Below, in pieces: positions 8,669 through 18,600 of a DNA stretch of 64,000 nt. Under the pieces are notes generated by a model. It had not been told where the DNA came from. It did no database searches and saw nothing but the letters and a program-made list of their open reading frames with translations. The DNA comes from Bacteroidia bacterium (GTDB lineage Bacteria > Bacteroidota > Bacteroidia > J057), in assembly GCA_030430575.1 (NCBI GenBank), contig JAUIKF010000026.1:1-64000 (forward strand). Reading direction: 5' to 3'. Positions within the stretch are counted from its first letter, which is position 1; each line of letters begins with the position of its first letter. The position numbers and the translations under genes were made by a program.

Positions 8669-9412
8669 ATGCATACATTATCCCAATCAGCTCATCCCAA
8701 CATTCTCATCACGGTATGTGCACGAGGTGGGTCCAAGGGGGTTCCGGGAAAAAATATCAAACCGATCTTGGGAAAACCCCTGATCGCGCATACGATCAAC
8801 ACGGCACAGCTTTTTGCCAAAAACCATCAAGCAGACATCATTCTTTCTACTGATGATGACAACATTCAAGCGGTCGCAGCGGATTACGGCCTTGATACAG
8901 ATTACCGTCGTCCCGCAGAACTAGCCACAGACCAGGCGGGAAAGGTAGGGGTCATTCGACACGCCTGGCAGTATGCAGAAGCTACCTTGAACAAGCAATA
9001 CGATTATGTACTGGATTTGGATGTCGCATCGCCCCTCAGAACGCAAAAAGATTTGGAATTAGCCCTAAAAAAGATTCAATCGACGCCTCAAGCGATCATT
9101 TTGTTTTCGGTAAATGAAGCAGCGCACAATCCCTATTTCACCATCGTGGAAGAAGCTGACCATGGAACCGTAAAACTCTCCAAACGCCTTGATCAGCCAA
9201 TTCTAGGCCGTCAGGCCGCGCCGCGCGCTTATGATTTGAATGGTGCATTCTACTACTACAGTCGCGCTTTCCTCGACGGCGCATATACCAGCGTCACCCT
9301 CGATGGCCAATCCACTATCTATGTGATGCCTCATATCTGCTTCGATATCGACACGCCCCTCGATTTTGCGATGATGGAATTTGTGTTGGAGAAGAAATTG
9401 TTTGAGTTTTAA
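8669..9412 (+). CDS. Acylneuraminate cytidylyltransferase family protein (NeuA-like)
   Basis: 247 residues. The N-terminus has the CMP-sialate synthetase signature ARGGSKGVPGKNI (about 18-30), followed by PLIAHTI and the metal/nucleotide region STDDDNIQAVA. DLDVASPLRT and the C-terminal ICFDIDTPLDFAMME complete the pattern of the family. The enzyme would activate a nonulosonic acid or Kdo-like sugar with CTP for surface glycans. Whether the sugar is Neu5Ac, legionaminate/pseudaminate or another acid cannot be read from the sequence, and no neuB/neuC is beside it. Copies of the 100-bp element flank it on both sides. Confidence 0.85.
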   Translation: MHTLSQSAHPNILITVCARGGSKGVPGKNIKPILGKPLIAHTINTAQLFAKNHQADIILSTDDDNIQAVAADYGLDTDYRRPAELATDQAGKVGVIRHAWQYAEATLNKQYDYVLDLDVASPLRTQKDLELALKKIQSTPQAIILFSVNEAAHNPYFTIVEEADHGTVKLSKRLDQPILGRQAAPRAYDLNGAFYYYSRAFLDGAYTSVTLDGQSTIYVMPHICFDIDTPLDFAMMEFVLEKKLFEF

Positions 9413-9418
9413 AGGCGA

Positions 9419-9441
9419 GGTTCAAGCGTTGGGCTTGAACC
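9419..9441 (+). terminator. Short hairpin after the neuA-like gene
   Basis: GGTTCAAG and CTTGAACC form an 8-bp perfect stem around a 7-base loop, starting 7 bases after the stop codon. No T-tract follows, so this may be a degenerate terminator or another repeat word. The same TTCAAG/TTGAAC words recur in other spacers. Confidence 0.35.
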
Positions 9442-9474
9442 ATCGAACGCTAAGTTCACTTCTGAAAGTCAAAT

Positions 9475-9614
9475 TTGACTTGTTCCCTTCTTGCGACGGA
9501 CTAAAGTCCAGTCGCAATAGTTCTTTGCCTGTCAATTTCTCCTATTGCGCTTGGGTTTCAACCCGTCGCAATAAGGCAAATTCCTTAAAAAGAATTTGCG
9601 GAGCAGGCTCAACG
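9475..9614 (+). repeat. Four-hairpin dispersed repeat, copy B
   Basis: The best preserved copy: an AAGTCAA-AT-TTGACTT hairpin, then TTGCGACGGACTAAAGTCC with its GTCGCAA partner, then GGGTTTCAACCC inside an ATTGCG/CGCAAT stem, then GCAAATTCCTTAAAAAGAATTTGC and the GGAGCAGGCTCAACG tail. Together with copy 2 of the 100-bp element it occupies most of the 420-base gap between the neuA-like and AAA genes. No gene is seen in that gap. Confidence 0.8.
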
Positions 9615-9690
9615 TTCGAACTTTCGAACCCCTTTCTAGTTGTCTATTCATCCTTTTTAGCACCAACAAATACTTACTCCCATTAAAAAC

Positions 9691-9790
9691 TGTGCGGCTG
9701 GGATGAAACGGGCGTGGGCGGACGGATAGGAGCGATGGCCTTGGTTGGCCCGTTTCGATTTTTTGGTTACTTTATTCTAAAAAAAGTAAC
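9691..9790 (+). repeat. 100-bp structured element, copy 2
   Basis: The partner of 8503-8602. The main stem is GAAACGGGC with GCCCGTTTC, so both differing stem positions are compensated relative to copy 1. The second hairpin (GTTACTTTATT...AAAAAAAGTAAC) is nearly identical. It ends 42 bases before the start of the AAA ATPase gene, again on the coding strand. A transcribed 5-prime leader structure or a mobile palindromic element are both possible. Confidence 0.75.
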
Positions 9791-9832
9791 ACATCAAGAG
9801 AAATAATCATTCAAAAAAATATACTCCCCAAC

Positions 9833-11350
9833 ATGTCAAATATAACATCCCTCACCCAAGCCAAAACCCTTGGAGAACTCAAAGCCTCTGGCTACCAAAG
9901 CAAAAGCATCAAAGACGAATTACGTGAAAACCTGATCCTGAAATTAAAACGTGGCGATACGCTTTTCACAGGTGTTTTGGGCTATGAGGAAACGGTGATT
10001 CCCGACCTTCAGCGCGCCATTCTGTCGCGCCACAACATCATCCTGCTCGGCCTTCGCGGCCAGGCGAAAACACGCATTGCGCGGCAGATGGTGGCCTTAT
10101 TGGATGATTATATCCCCATCGTCGCGGGCTCTGAGGTCATGGATGACCCATTCGCTCCGCTGTCGCGCTATGCGCGCGACGTGATCGCTGAGAAGGGCGA
10201 CGATACCCCCATCGCGTGGGTACACCGCGATGAGCGCTATGCGGAGAAACTGGCGACGCCTGATGTGACGGTCGCAGACCTGATTGGGGATGTTGACCCC
10301 ATCAAGGCAGCGACGCTAAAGTTGCCGTATTCGGACGAGCGTGTATTGCACTTTGGCATTATCCCACGCTCGCACCGCTCCATCTTTGTGATCAATGAAT
10401 TGCCTGATCTACAGCCTCGTATCCAAGTAGCCTTGTTCAATATTTTGCAAGAAGGCGACATACAGATCCGAGGCTTTAAGTTGCGTTTGCCGCTGGACAT
10501 TCAGTTTGTCTTCACCGCCAACCCCGAAGACTACACGAATCGTGGCAGCATCGTGACGCCGCTCAAGGACCGCATTGAAAGCCAAATTTTGACCCATTAT
10601 CCTAAATCAGAGGAAATTTCCCTAGAGATCACCAAACAGGAAGCGCGCATCCCTCAAGATCAGCAATCAGCCGTGACGATTGATCCGCTCATGGCGCGCC
10701 TGATCGAGCATATCGCCTTTGAAGCGCGGGAAAGTGAATTTGTCGATGAAAAAAGTGGGGTCTCGGCGCGGATGACGATCACGGCTTATGAAAACCTCTC
10801 CAGCGCCGTTGAACGACGCATCCTCATCAATCGTGAGAAGTCAGGCTATAGCCGTGTGGGGGACTTGATAGGGGTAATCCCTTCTATCACTGGGAAGATC
10901 GAGCTGGTCTATGAAGGTGAGCAGGAAGGCCCAGCCATCGTCGCTCAAAAGCTGGTCAGCAAAGCCATTCGGACCCTGTTCTCGGAATATTTCCCCAATC
11001 CCGAAACCCTCCGTCGCAAGGAAATCAATAACCCTTATCGGGAGATCACGGGCTGGTTCAGTAAGGGCAATACCCTCGACCTCACAACAGATCTCCCACA
11101 GCAGGCTTATGAGAAGGCACTCGACCAGGTGCCTGGGCTGAAGGAGACGGTGAAGCATCATCACAAAACCACTAGCGATAGCGAGCGTTATCTGCTGATG
11201 GAATTTCTGTTGCACGGGCTGGCTGAGTATTCTCAGCTAGGCAAGCAGGGGCTTGAGGCAGGAACGCAGTTCAAGGATTTGCTGGGCAGTATGCTGAATA
11301 ACCTGGACTTTGACGATGATGACGAGGATGGGTATTATGAGAAAAGGTAG
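9833..11350 (+). CDS. MoxR/Mg-chelatase-like AAA+ ATPase
   Basis: 505 residues, cytoplasmic. Walker A is GLRGQAKT (residues 73-80) and the Walker B-like segment is IFVINELPDL (about 183-192), with Asn-Glu in place of Asp-Glu. FVFTANPEDYTNRG resembles the sensor-1/pre-sensor insertion of Mg-chelatase and sigma-54 activator relatives, and LKDRIESQI the arginine-finger region. MoxR-type ATPases usually work with a von Willebrand A partner encoded next door; none is here, the next gene being an AbiEi-like protein. The tail ends in a run of Asp/Glu. A chaperone-like remodelling role is likely; the client is unknown. Confidence 0.8.
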   Translation: MSNITSLTQAKTLGELKASGYQSKSIKDELRENLILKLKRGDTLFTGVLGYEETVIPDLQRAILSRHNIILLGLRGQAKTRIARQMVALLDDYIPIVAGSEVMDDPFAPLSRYARDVIAEKGDDTPIAWVHRDERYAEKLATPDVTVADLIGDVDPIKAATLKLPYSDERVLHFGIIPRSHRSIFVINELPDLQPRIQVALFNILQEGDIQIRGFKLRLPLDIQFVFTANPEDYTNRGSIVTPLKDRIESQILTHYPKSEEISLEITKQEARIPQDQQSAVTIDPLMARLIEHIAFEARESEFVDEKSGVSARMTITAYENLSSAVERRILINREKSGYSRVGDLIGVIPSITGKIELVYEGEQEGPAIVAQKLVSKAIRTLFSEYFPNPETLRRKEINNPYREITGWFSKGNTLDLTTDLPQQAYEKALDQVPGLKETVKHHHKTTSDSERYLLMEFLLHGLAEYSQLGKQGLEAGTQFKDLLGSMLNNLDFDDDDEDGYYEKR

Positions 11351-11443
11351 TGTTTTCAGTCATTAGGGCTAGGCCTTGTTGCAAAGCGGTTGCTTTTGTT
11401 GTTCGTTTTTTTTAGCTTGTTCTAACAATAAGAATCAGCCTGA

Positions 11444-12496
11444 ATGACTATGCTTCCAAACGAACAGGTTCTACTTAATTTAGCTATTGAAAGGCTTCAA
11501 AGAGAAGCTGGGTTATCTTTAAAATTTATCCAGAGTCAGCTTAATTGCGAGCCAAGCAATCAATTAGATGGGACGCTTGAAGTAAATGGTCGCTTTATTT
11601 TTGGGGTAGAAGCCAAACAATATATTCGCAAAAAGCAGTTAAATGGTGTTATTGATCAAATAAAAACCCTTAATGAGGTTTATCAGGCACATCCTATTCT
11701 GTTGGTGACAGATTATCTAAGTCGCCCTATCCAGGAACAACTTCGTGCCAATGATATATGTTACCTTGACTTGGCCGGGAATGCTTACCTTGAATCAAAA
11801 GACTTCTTTGTACGGATTGATGGTGACTATAAAGGCGTAATACCAAACTTCAAGAAGGAGGGATTTTTCACCCCTGCAACCCTCAAACTCGCATTTGCTT
11901 TACTGGCAGACCCTAATATTTTACCCCTACCATTTCGAGAAATTGAGCCGCTTTCAGGAGTCGGGAAAGCGACTATTTCATCTTTTTTCACCCATTTAGA
12001 AAAAGAAGGGCATCTTGAAATTGACGGTAAAAAGCGATTAGGTTTTCGTAAAAAAGAGACGCTTGCTAGTCTTTGGACACAAGCTTATGGAAAGGCCCTT
12101 AGGCCTAAGCTCTCCCTAGGTCATTTTCGTTTCTCAAACAAGAAAGCATATCACGATTGGAAATCAAATTGGCCTGGAGAACTTGACACCTTGTGGGGCA
12201 GTGAACCCGCCGCAGATCTCATCACAAATTATCTTTCTCCCGGTAAATGGACAATTTATTCTCATCTATCAAAAGTGGAACTGATGAAACGGTTTCGTTT
12301 AATCCCTGATGAAAAAGAAGGGAATGTCCATTTAATACAAACTTTCTGGCCTGAAGCTTTATCCCAGCACTTAAAGCTCCAGAAAACAGTTCCTCCATTT
12401 CTTATTTATTCGGACCTTCTTTTGTCAGAAGATTCTCGCAATATCGAAACAGCCCAACTTATAAAACGTGACTACTTGGCATATCTCTTTGGATGA
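11444..12496 (+). CDS. AbiEi-like type IV antitoxin/regulator with restriction-like N-terminus
   Basis: 350 residues. The N-terminal half looks like a PD-(D/E)xK restriction-like fold: D42, then VEAK with E56 and K58, followed by a helix and the TDYLSRP and LDLAGNAYLE strands. The middle (about 150-195) is a winged helix with SGVGKATISSFFTHLEKEGH. This layout fits AbiEi-type regulators paired with nucleotidyltransferases. The gene overlaps the next by 29 bases. Base composition is visibly more AT-rich than in neighbouring genes, suggesting transfer. By family precedent it represses or counteracts the nucleotidyltransferase; nuclease activity of the N-terminus is untested. Confidence 0.7.
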   Translation: MTMLPNEQVLLNLAIERLQREAGLSLKFIQSQLNCEPSNQLDGTLEVNGRFIFGVEAKQYIRKKQLNGVIDQIKTLNEVYQAHPILLVTDYLSRPIQEQLRANDICYLDLAGNAYLESKDFFVRIDGDYKGVIPNFKKEGFFTPATLKLAFALLADPNILPLPFREIEPLSGVGKATISSFFTHLEKEGHLEIDGKKRLGFRKKETLASLWTQAYGKALRPKLSLGHFRFSNKKAYHDWKSNWPGELDTLWGSEPAADLITNYLSPGKWTIYSHLSKVELMKRFRLIPDEKEGNVHLIQTFWPEALSQHLKLQKTVPPFLIYSDLLLSEDSRNIETAQLIKRDYLAYLFG

Positions 12497-13268
12497 TTGG
12501 GGGCGCAGTTATCTACGTCCGCACTTTCAAGCTTTGAATCGAGCTCAACAAGCCTTGGGATGCTCGTTTTGTTTAGTGGGTGCACTAGCGAAGGACCTGT
12601 GGATCGAAGGGATTCTCCAAAAACATCCTTCAAGGCTCACCAAAGATATTGATATCGCTTTCCTAGCTATTGATTATGCTGCTCGGCAGAAAGTAATTGA
12701 CTATCTGACCAAATCCGAAGGTTTTCGTTTAGTGCCAAATTCCCAAGTGGGGCTGCTAGGGCCAAACAATTATCGCTTAGATCTTCTCCCTTTTGGGCCA
12801 ATTGAAGAAAATGGATTTGTTCAACTTCCTGGGAAAAATGGGGATCTTCCTGTTCATGGTTTTGAAGAAGCGTGTAAATCTGCTGATCTCGTATTTTGGG
12901 ACAATCAATTTGCTTTTCAGGTGCTCAATCCGCCGGGAATTGTTTTGCTAAAGCTTATTTCATTTGATGATCGGCCAGATCGGCGAGGGCATGACTTAAG
13001 TGACATTCGAGAGCTTGCTACTCATTATTTTGAATTGGTTTCAGAATCTATTTATGATGTCCATCACGACCTGCTGCTACTGTATGATGAGAATGACTTA
13101 CACGGCTATCCGCTAAAAATTGGGAGTCATTTGATCGGACGCAAAATGGCAGGGTTACTTCTTCGAAATTTGCCTCTAAAACATCGAGTTCAGGGTATTT
13201 TGAGGAGGTTAATGGATCAAAAGCGAAATGGGCCTTGGTCGGCAATACTAACTGGCTTGATGGAATAA
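12468..13268 (+). CDS. Nucleotidyltransferase-fold protein, AbiEii-like putative toxin
   Basis: 266 residues starting at a GTG inside the end of the AbiEi-like gene. The pol-beta-type nucleotidyltransferase signature is visible: LVGALAKDLW (about 36-45), the metal-binding pair TKDIDIAF (Asp60, Asp62) and a third Asp in YRLDLLPFG (about 107). A C-terminal helical region follows. AbiEii-type enzymes add nucleotides to target RNAs and arrest growth, and are held in check by the AbiEi partner. The overlap implies coupled translation. The alternative is a sugar or antibiotic nucleotidyltransferase, less likely given the partner. Confidence 0.7.
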   Translation: MTTWHISLDDWGRSYLRPHFQALNRAQQALGCSFCLVGALAKDLWIEGILQKHPSRLTKDIDIAFLAIDYAARQKVIDYLTKSEGFRLVPNSQVGLLGPNNYRLDLLPFGPIEENGFVQLPGKNGDLPVHGFEEACKSADLVFWDNQFAFQVLNPPGIVLLKLISFDDRPDRRGHDLSDIRELATHYFELVSESIYDVHHDLLLLYDENDLHGYPLKIGSHLIGRKMAGLLLRNLPLKHRVQGILRRLMDQKRNGPWSAILTGLME

Positions 13269-13318
13269 ATTCAGGTCTTCGATTCAATCTTATCCTCCAA
13301 AAAGGATTTACTCCATTA

Positions 13319-14053
13319 TCAATCAATAATTCCCCCAATCTTCCCGCCCTGTCGTACCACCACCTCAGACCCTTCAGCTACAAACACTGATACAGGCGTC
13401 ATTTCTTTCAGTTCGGCAAATTCTGCCCCGTATAATGCGCCTGGGTCGAAGTCAATCCTGTGGTCCAGGACTTCATACACCTCCCAACGAGGGTGTTCTA
13501 CCTGATACTCAATCGTCTGCTGAGCAGCGTACCTGCTGTAGCCCCAAAAATGCTCTGTGATGAACTCCGCTTCGCTGCCTTCGGCTAAGGGGGACGGCTG
13601 GATGGCCGTTTTTACTTCAAATTCATTCCACTTTCCGCGATGTTTCCATCCATAATTGATGAGTCGATGGTCATCTTTTTCCTCCCAGGCATGACGCATA
13701 GGCATGGTCTGGTAATGCTCCTTGTACAAGGTGTTGGCGACGAGGGTGATGGCTGCTTTGGGCACTATTTCTTTGATAAAAACGACGCCTCGCTTCCATT
13801 CTCCGCCATCCTGATAGCGGACATAGAAGCGTAAATTGACTTCTTCGAAGTTGACGTGAAAGGGCACTTTTAGCCCCAAAACTCGGGTATTGAGGAACAT
13901 GAATCCTACCAAACTCACATAACAGCGGCCTCGCCAGAAGTCTAGTTCTGTGCCATATGGCACATGTGGCTCCAAGATCGATGGGTCGATCACATAGTTG
14001 GCCATGGCGAGCTTGCGCCATTCAGCGCGGAGGAAAGTCTTTTTGGGAGGCAT
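13319..14053 (-). CDS. DUF2071 (YqjF-like) family protein
   Basis: 244 residues matching DUF2071, a relative of acetoacetate decarboxylase folds. Typical phrases are the N-terminal EWRKLAMANYVIDP, FLNTRVLGLKVPFHVNFEEVNLRFYVR (about residues 53-79) and GVVFIKEIVPK. LINYGWKH and AEFITEHFWGYS follow. It is cytoplasmic with no signal peptide. It converges on the nucleotidyltransferase gene with only 50 bases between them. The substrate is unknown for this family. Confidence 0.85.
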   Translation of the reverse strand: MPPKKTFLRAEWRKLAMANYVIDPSILEPHVPYGTELDFWRGRCYVSLVGFMFLNTRVLGLKVPFHVNFEEVNLRFYVRYQDGGEWKRGVVFIKEIVPKAAITLVANTLYKEHYQTMPMRHAWEEKDDHRLINYGWKHRGKWNEFEVKTAIQPSPLAEGSEAEFITEHFWGYSRYAAQQTIEYQVEHPRWEVYEVLDHRIDFDPGALYGAEFAELKEMTPVSVFVAEGSEVVVRQGGKIGGIID

Positions 14054-14169
14054 GTTGGGTGTTAAATTTTGAATGATTGAATGCTTGTCCTGAGTCTATC
14101 GAAGGATTGAATTTTGAATGAAAGGCTTGATTCAATCACCCAGGTCATATTTTCATTTTAACTTTCATT

Positions 14170-15228
14170 TTAATTTTCATTTCGATTTATGCCCAGTGCT
14201 TCTTTGATTCTATCTGCAAAAACTCTGTGGGCCGCGGCGCTAGGATGCCCATCATGTGGCAAGAGGGTATACTTAGGATCATCAAAGTCGATTGCCAGGT
14301 CAATTGTTTCGATTTGATGGTTTTGGCAAAAACGCTGAAGGTTTTTTGCCTGCTTATCTTGGGTCATAATGCTGACCATGAGGCGAATGTTGTGTTGTTG
14401 GCAAAGATTGTGGAGAGCAGCCACGATCCCCTGGGTCACCTTGTGATTCCTTTTCCGACTAAATAGAGTAGCCAAATTATTGAAAATGCCCTCCACCTGA
14501 TTCACAATGGCCAACTGACGCCTGAAGGGGAAGTGATCATACACTTCCAATGCCTTGACTCGGTGTGTCTGTAGTGAATCGCCTTCCATGCTGGCAAAGG
14601 TATATCCCCATTCTTCAAATGGAAATGCAAACTGCTGTTCTTTCCATAGGAAGCCTTCATTGAGCTCCAAAGCGAGTTGGAGCTGTTCGCGGTAGCGGCG
14701 AGAGAAGCTATTGCGCTCGTCGTGAAACCGAAGGTAATTGAGGATCAAAACAGATGGTCGGTGGCCTGCCTTGAGCTGCTCAATGGTCATGAGCAAGGCG
14801 GGTAAGGAGCCAAAGCCTGGTACAGCATAATTGGTCACAGCATAGTCCGTCTCTTGGTGCAATAAATACGGATAGGTGAGGCTGTCATCGATGCCCAGGC
14901 CATAGGTAAATGAGCATCCATGCATGTAAAGCTTTGGTGCTTCCTTGAGGGAAATAGATTTGTCAATATGCGTGATACGTGTCCCATCTATCCCATGCGT
15001 CACCTGGAAGGAAAGCGAGTCGTTTAGGGTGACATCATAATGCCCAGGATTCGGGTTCAGTCCATAAGATTGGCTGGGGAGTAAGCATCCTGCGGGATGT
15101 GCTTGAATTTTGTAATGATGTGGTATATAAGGCCCCAATCCTACCCATCGCAAAGCCAGTTCTAACACAGCCAAAAAAACAATTATTCTAAAGCCAAAAG
15201 ATATGATTCTCATTATTACAGCTTTCAC
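14170..15228 (-). CDS. Membrane-anchored SGNH/GDSL-like hydrolase or acyltransferase
   Basis: 352 residues with one N-terminal membrane segment (about 8-26, SFGFRIIVFLAVLELALRW). The extracytoplasmic domain has a GDSL-like block HGCSFTYGLGI (about 100-110) with the nucleophile Ser, and a closing DGHPS block (about 327-331) with Asp and His three apart. Such proteins often process acyl groups on surface glycans or alginate-like polymers together with MBOAT acyltransferases, but no intact MBOAT gene is nearby. The start is GTG; an ATG five codons later (15213) is equally credible. Confidence 0.7.
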   Translation of the reverse strand: MKAVIMRIISFGFRIIVFLAVLELALRWVGLGPYIPHHYKIQAHPAGCLLPSQSYGLNPNPGHYDVTLNDSLSFQVTHGIDGTRITHIDKSISLKEAPKLYMHGCSFTYGLGIDDSLTYPYLLHQETDYAVTNYAVPGFGSLPALLMTIEQLKAGHRPSVLILNYLRFHDERNSFSRRYREQLQLALELNEGFLWKEQQFAFPFEEWGYTFASMEGDSLQTHRVKALEVYDHFPFRRQLAIVNQVEGIFNNLATLFSRKRNHKVTQGIVAALHNLCQQHNIRLMVSIMTQDKQAKNLQRFCQNHQIETIDLAIDFDDPKYTLLPHDGHPSAAAHRVFADRIKEALGINRNEN

Positions 15229-15643
15229 AAAGAGTCGGTTTTTTTCATTCTTTCAGCTTGGAAAATCTTTTGAAAAGTGAAAATAAATAAATATCTTTGG
15301 TTAAATAGGTTTTCGATATTCAAGACAATCTATTTTGACCTTCTCAATTTAGTCTATTTCTCTAAAGCCAGCCACTCCAATACTGCAATAAAGACTAAAA
15401 CAGGAAAGCACCACCTGGTTTCCGGAATATGATATATATAAGATTTGATCATATTCATACAGTACCCACGCCTAGCATTTAGGCCAATCACAAACAAAAT
15501 GTAATTCCTTGGTAGAAGCAACGTGCTTTTTATCATATAATTTTTGAGGAATTTATCACAGAAACATTGAAATGTCTCTTATTCTCCCTTATTAATTCTT
15601 CATTCACTCTGTCTCACTTCATCACTACCTAAATCTCTCACTT
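15229..15643. other. 415-base gap with a possible gene remnant
   Basis: No convincing gene is seen. A 60-codon leftward reading frame at 15354-15536 ends in a hydrophobic segment followed by LEWLALEK. This faintly recalls the C-terminal 'EW' ending of MBOAT acyltransferases, which often neighbour SGNH proteins. It could be a decayed remnant or chance. The stretch is AT-rich, and no clear promoter was found before the multicopper oxidase gene. Confidence 0.3.
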
Positions 15644-18600
15644 ATGAAACGCATCCACCTCTTACTCGCGATTATTTTAGGAGGAATTGGGCTTTCTTCC
15701 AATGTCTTTGCGCAGTTGGCCCCAGAAAATCTTTCTGGAGACACCGTTTTCATCGATATGGTGGCGCTCGATCAGCCATTTATGTACAACCGAATGGGCG
15801 CAGCACAGCCTACAGGGATGATCTTCGCCCTTACAAGCGATGTAGAGGCCAAGCGTGGCAGTACCCTTGCACCAGGCAATGTACAACTCCGCAATGATAA
15901 GCGTCCCCGCCCCATTGTACTCCGCTGCAATAAGGGCGACATCCTGGTAATCAAGTTCACCAATTACCTTCGCCCTTATCGCGCCAATGACACGGTCCAA
16001 TTTTACCCTAATTTCGGCACCCATCAAGGAGACGTAAACAGCATTTACCCTGCAACCCGCGAAGCAGGTGTCCATATCCTGGGCATGCAATTGGTGAATA
16101 GCATAGCAGATGATGCATCTAATGTGGGGAGCAATGCCAGCAGCCTGGCAAAACCCGGTGAGACCAAAACCTACACCTTATTTGCTGGGGAAGAAGGTGC
16201 ATTCATCCTTCACAGCACAGCTGATGACCTAGGCGACGGCACGATCCGTGCAGGTCAAATCTCCAATGGCCTTTTTGGTTCACTCAATGTCCAGCCACCA
16301 ACGGCTGAGTGGTACCGCTCGCAGGTGACTGCCGATGAGCTATATGCTGCTACCGATCACTGGATAAATGAGTATAATCAGAAAGTGGAAAAGCCTCAAT
16401 CTGGCGATAAAGATTTTGAGAAGAAAACCCTCGCTTATCAGCTCAATGCGCCAGGATTTCCCATGATCAATTATGATGCAACGGATGCCAATGGCAAGCC
16501 TATCATCAAGATGTATGAGCAACTCCGCCCAAATGCACGAAGACTCGTGCATTCAGACCTGACAGCCATTATCGCTGGACCTGAGGATGGGTTTTTCCCA
16601 TTAGGGATAAATGATCCAGCTTTCAGCAATGTGCCTGCACAGCCAAACCGTCGTCAGCCTTTCCGCGAATTTTCTATTCACTACCACGAAGCACCGTATG
16701 CTGTACAGTCTTTCCCTGTTTTTTATGACGAAAATCCAGATACCATTGCCAACGTTACCCAGACCCTTCAAGGTGGGGTAGACCAGTTTGCTATTAACTA
16801 TGGAACAGGGGGCATCGGTGCGGAGATTTTTGCCAACAGAATCGGTGTCGGCCCTATGGCCAATTGTATTGACTGTATGTATGAGGAGTTTTTCCTCAGT
16901 GCCTGGGCCGTAGGAGATCCCGCCCAGGTGGTGGACATTCCCGCCAATGCAGCAGCAGACATCATGGAAAGAGAAAGAGAGAAAAAAGCCCTTCAAAGTG
17001 TCAATGAGACCCTCCAAGAGCAAATGTTGCGGGAAGCAGCCTTGCTTAATGGTGACCTAGAAGGTCCAGTAGCTTCTCAGGACAATACCATTGTCAGTGC
17101 TAGCAAAGCCTATTTTCCCGATGATCCTTCCAATGTCTATCACAGCTATATGAATGATCGGGTCAAATTCAGGATCAATCATACAGGCGCGGGCATCACC
17201 CATGTACATCATCAGCATGCCCACCAGTGGCTACATTCTCCTAACAGCGACAAAGGGCATTATCTCGATAGTCAGACGATAGATCCAGGTTCTAGCTATA
17301 CCCTGGAGATCACCCATAATGGAAGTGGGAACCTCAATAAAACCGTCGGTGACCAGATTTTCCACTGCCACTTCTATCCCCACTTTGCCCAAGGCATGTG
17401 GTCTATGTGGCGGGTCCATGACGTACTGGAAACTGGTTCTGTCCTCGACAAAGCCAATCGGCCAGTAGAAGGAACTAGGGCCCTGCCCGATGCAGAGATC
17501 AAAACAGGCACCCCGATTCCTGGCCTTGTACCTATGCCTGGCCTAGCGATGGCGCCCATTCCTGGAAAAGTGGCCATCAAGGATGGACAGGCCGTTTTAT
17601 TTAATGACAGCCGCAGCCCGGGTTACCCTTTCTATATTCCAGGTGTCGCTGGTCAACGTCCTCCTCACCCACCGATGGACTATGCCATAGGTCCTCGTTC
17701 TATTACCGATGAAAATGGCAATACGATCGACCTCGGTGAAGGAGCCATGTCAGGTGGTTTGCCTCGTAAAGTGACAATTGGCGGAACTGTCCCATTTGAA
17801 AACCACACCAAATATGATTGGACAAAGATCACCGATTCACTGAAGATCGTCGCCTTGCCAGAAGATGGGACGTATTATGAAAAACTAGCGATGAAAGCAC
17901 ATGCTACGCGGACCCATCAGACACTTACCCCTAGTGGAAGGGTTTCTAACTTTACCCTAAACGGACTTCCTCCTGCTCCAGGTGCACCCTACGCAGACCC
18001 TGCCATTGACGCCAATGGTATTGCCGTAGGCAAAGTAAGACGCTATAAAGCGGCCAATATCCAAATAGACGCCGTCCTCAATAAGGAAGGCTGGCACTAT
18101 CCTCAGCAGCGCCCTATCGTCCTTTGGGGAGATGTAGCTTCCACTGTCGCAGGCGACCGCCCACCGCAGCCCTTCTTCTTCCGCGCCAATTCTGGCGAGT
18201 ACATCGAATATTGGCACACCAACCTAGTGCCTGAATATTATGAGCTGGATGACTTCCAGGTCAGGACACCTACTGACGTGATTGGGCAGCATATTCACCT
18301 CGTGAAGTTCGATGTGACGTCTTCTGATGGAGCCGCCAACGGCTGGAACTATGAAGATGGAAGCCTTTCGTCTAAAACCGTGCGCGACCAGATCGAGCAG
18401 ATAAATAAAGGCGACTACCTCAGTCCCCCGCTCAATACAGGCTATACAGGTTCAATTGTAAGCCGCGCTGAGAGGACCAATCGCAGAGGACAGTATCTCT
18501 ATAAAAAAGATACGACCTTGGTCCCTTATAACCCCCTTCCTGTGTGGGGAAAAGCGCCCAAAAATCAAGACTGGACAGGGGCTCAGACGACCATTCAGCG

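Noticed and set aside
9381-9686. 101-codon frame after the neuA-like gene
   Set aside because: It is translated from the four-hairpin repeat and spacer words, with no family resemblance.
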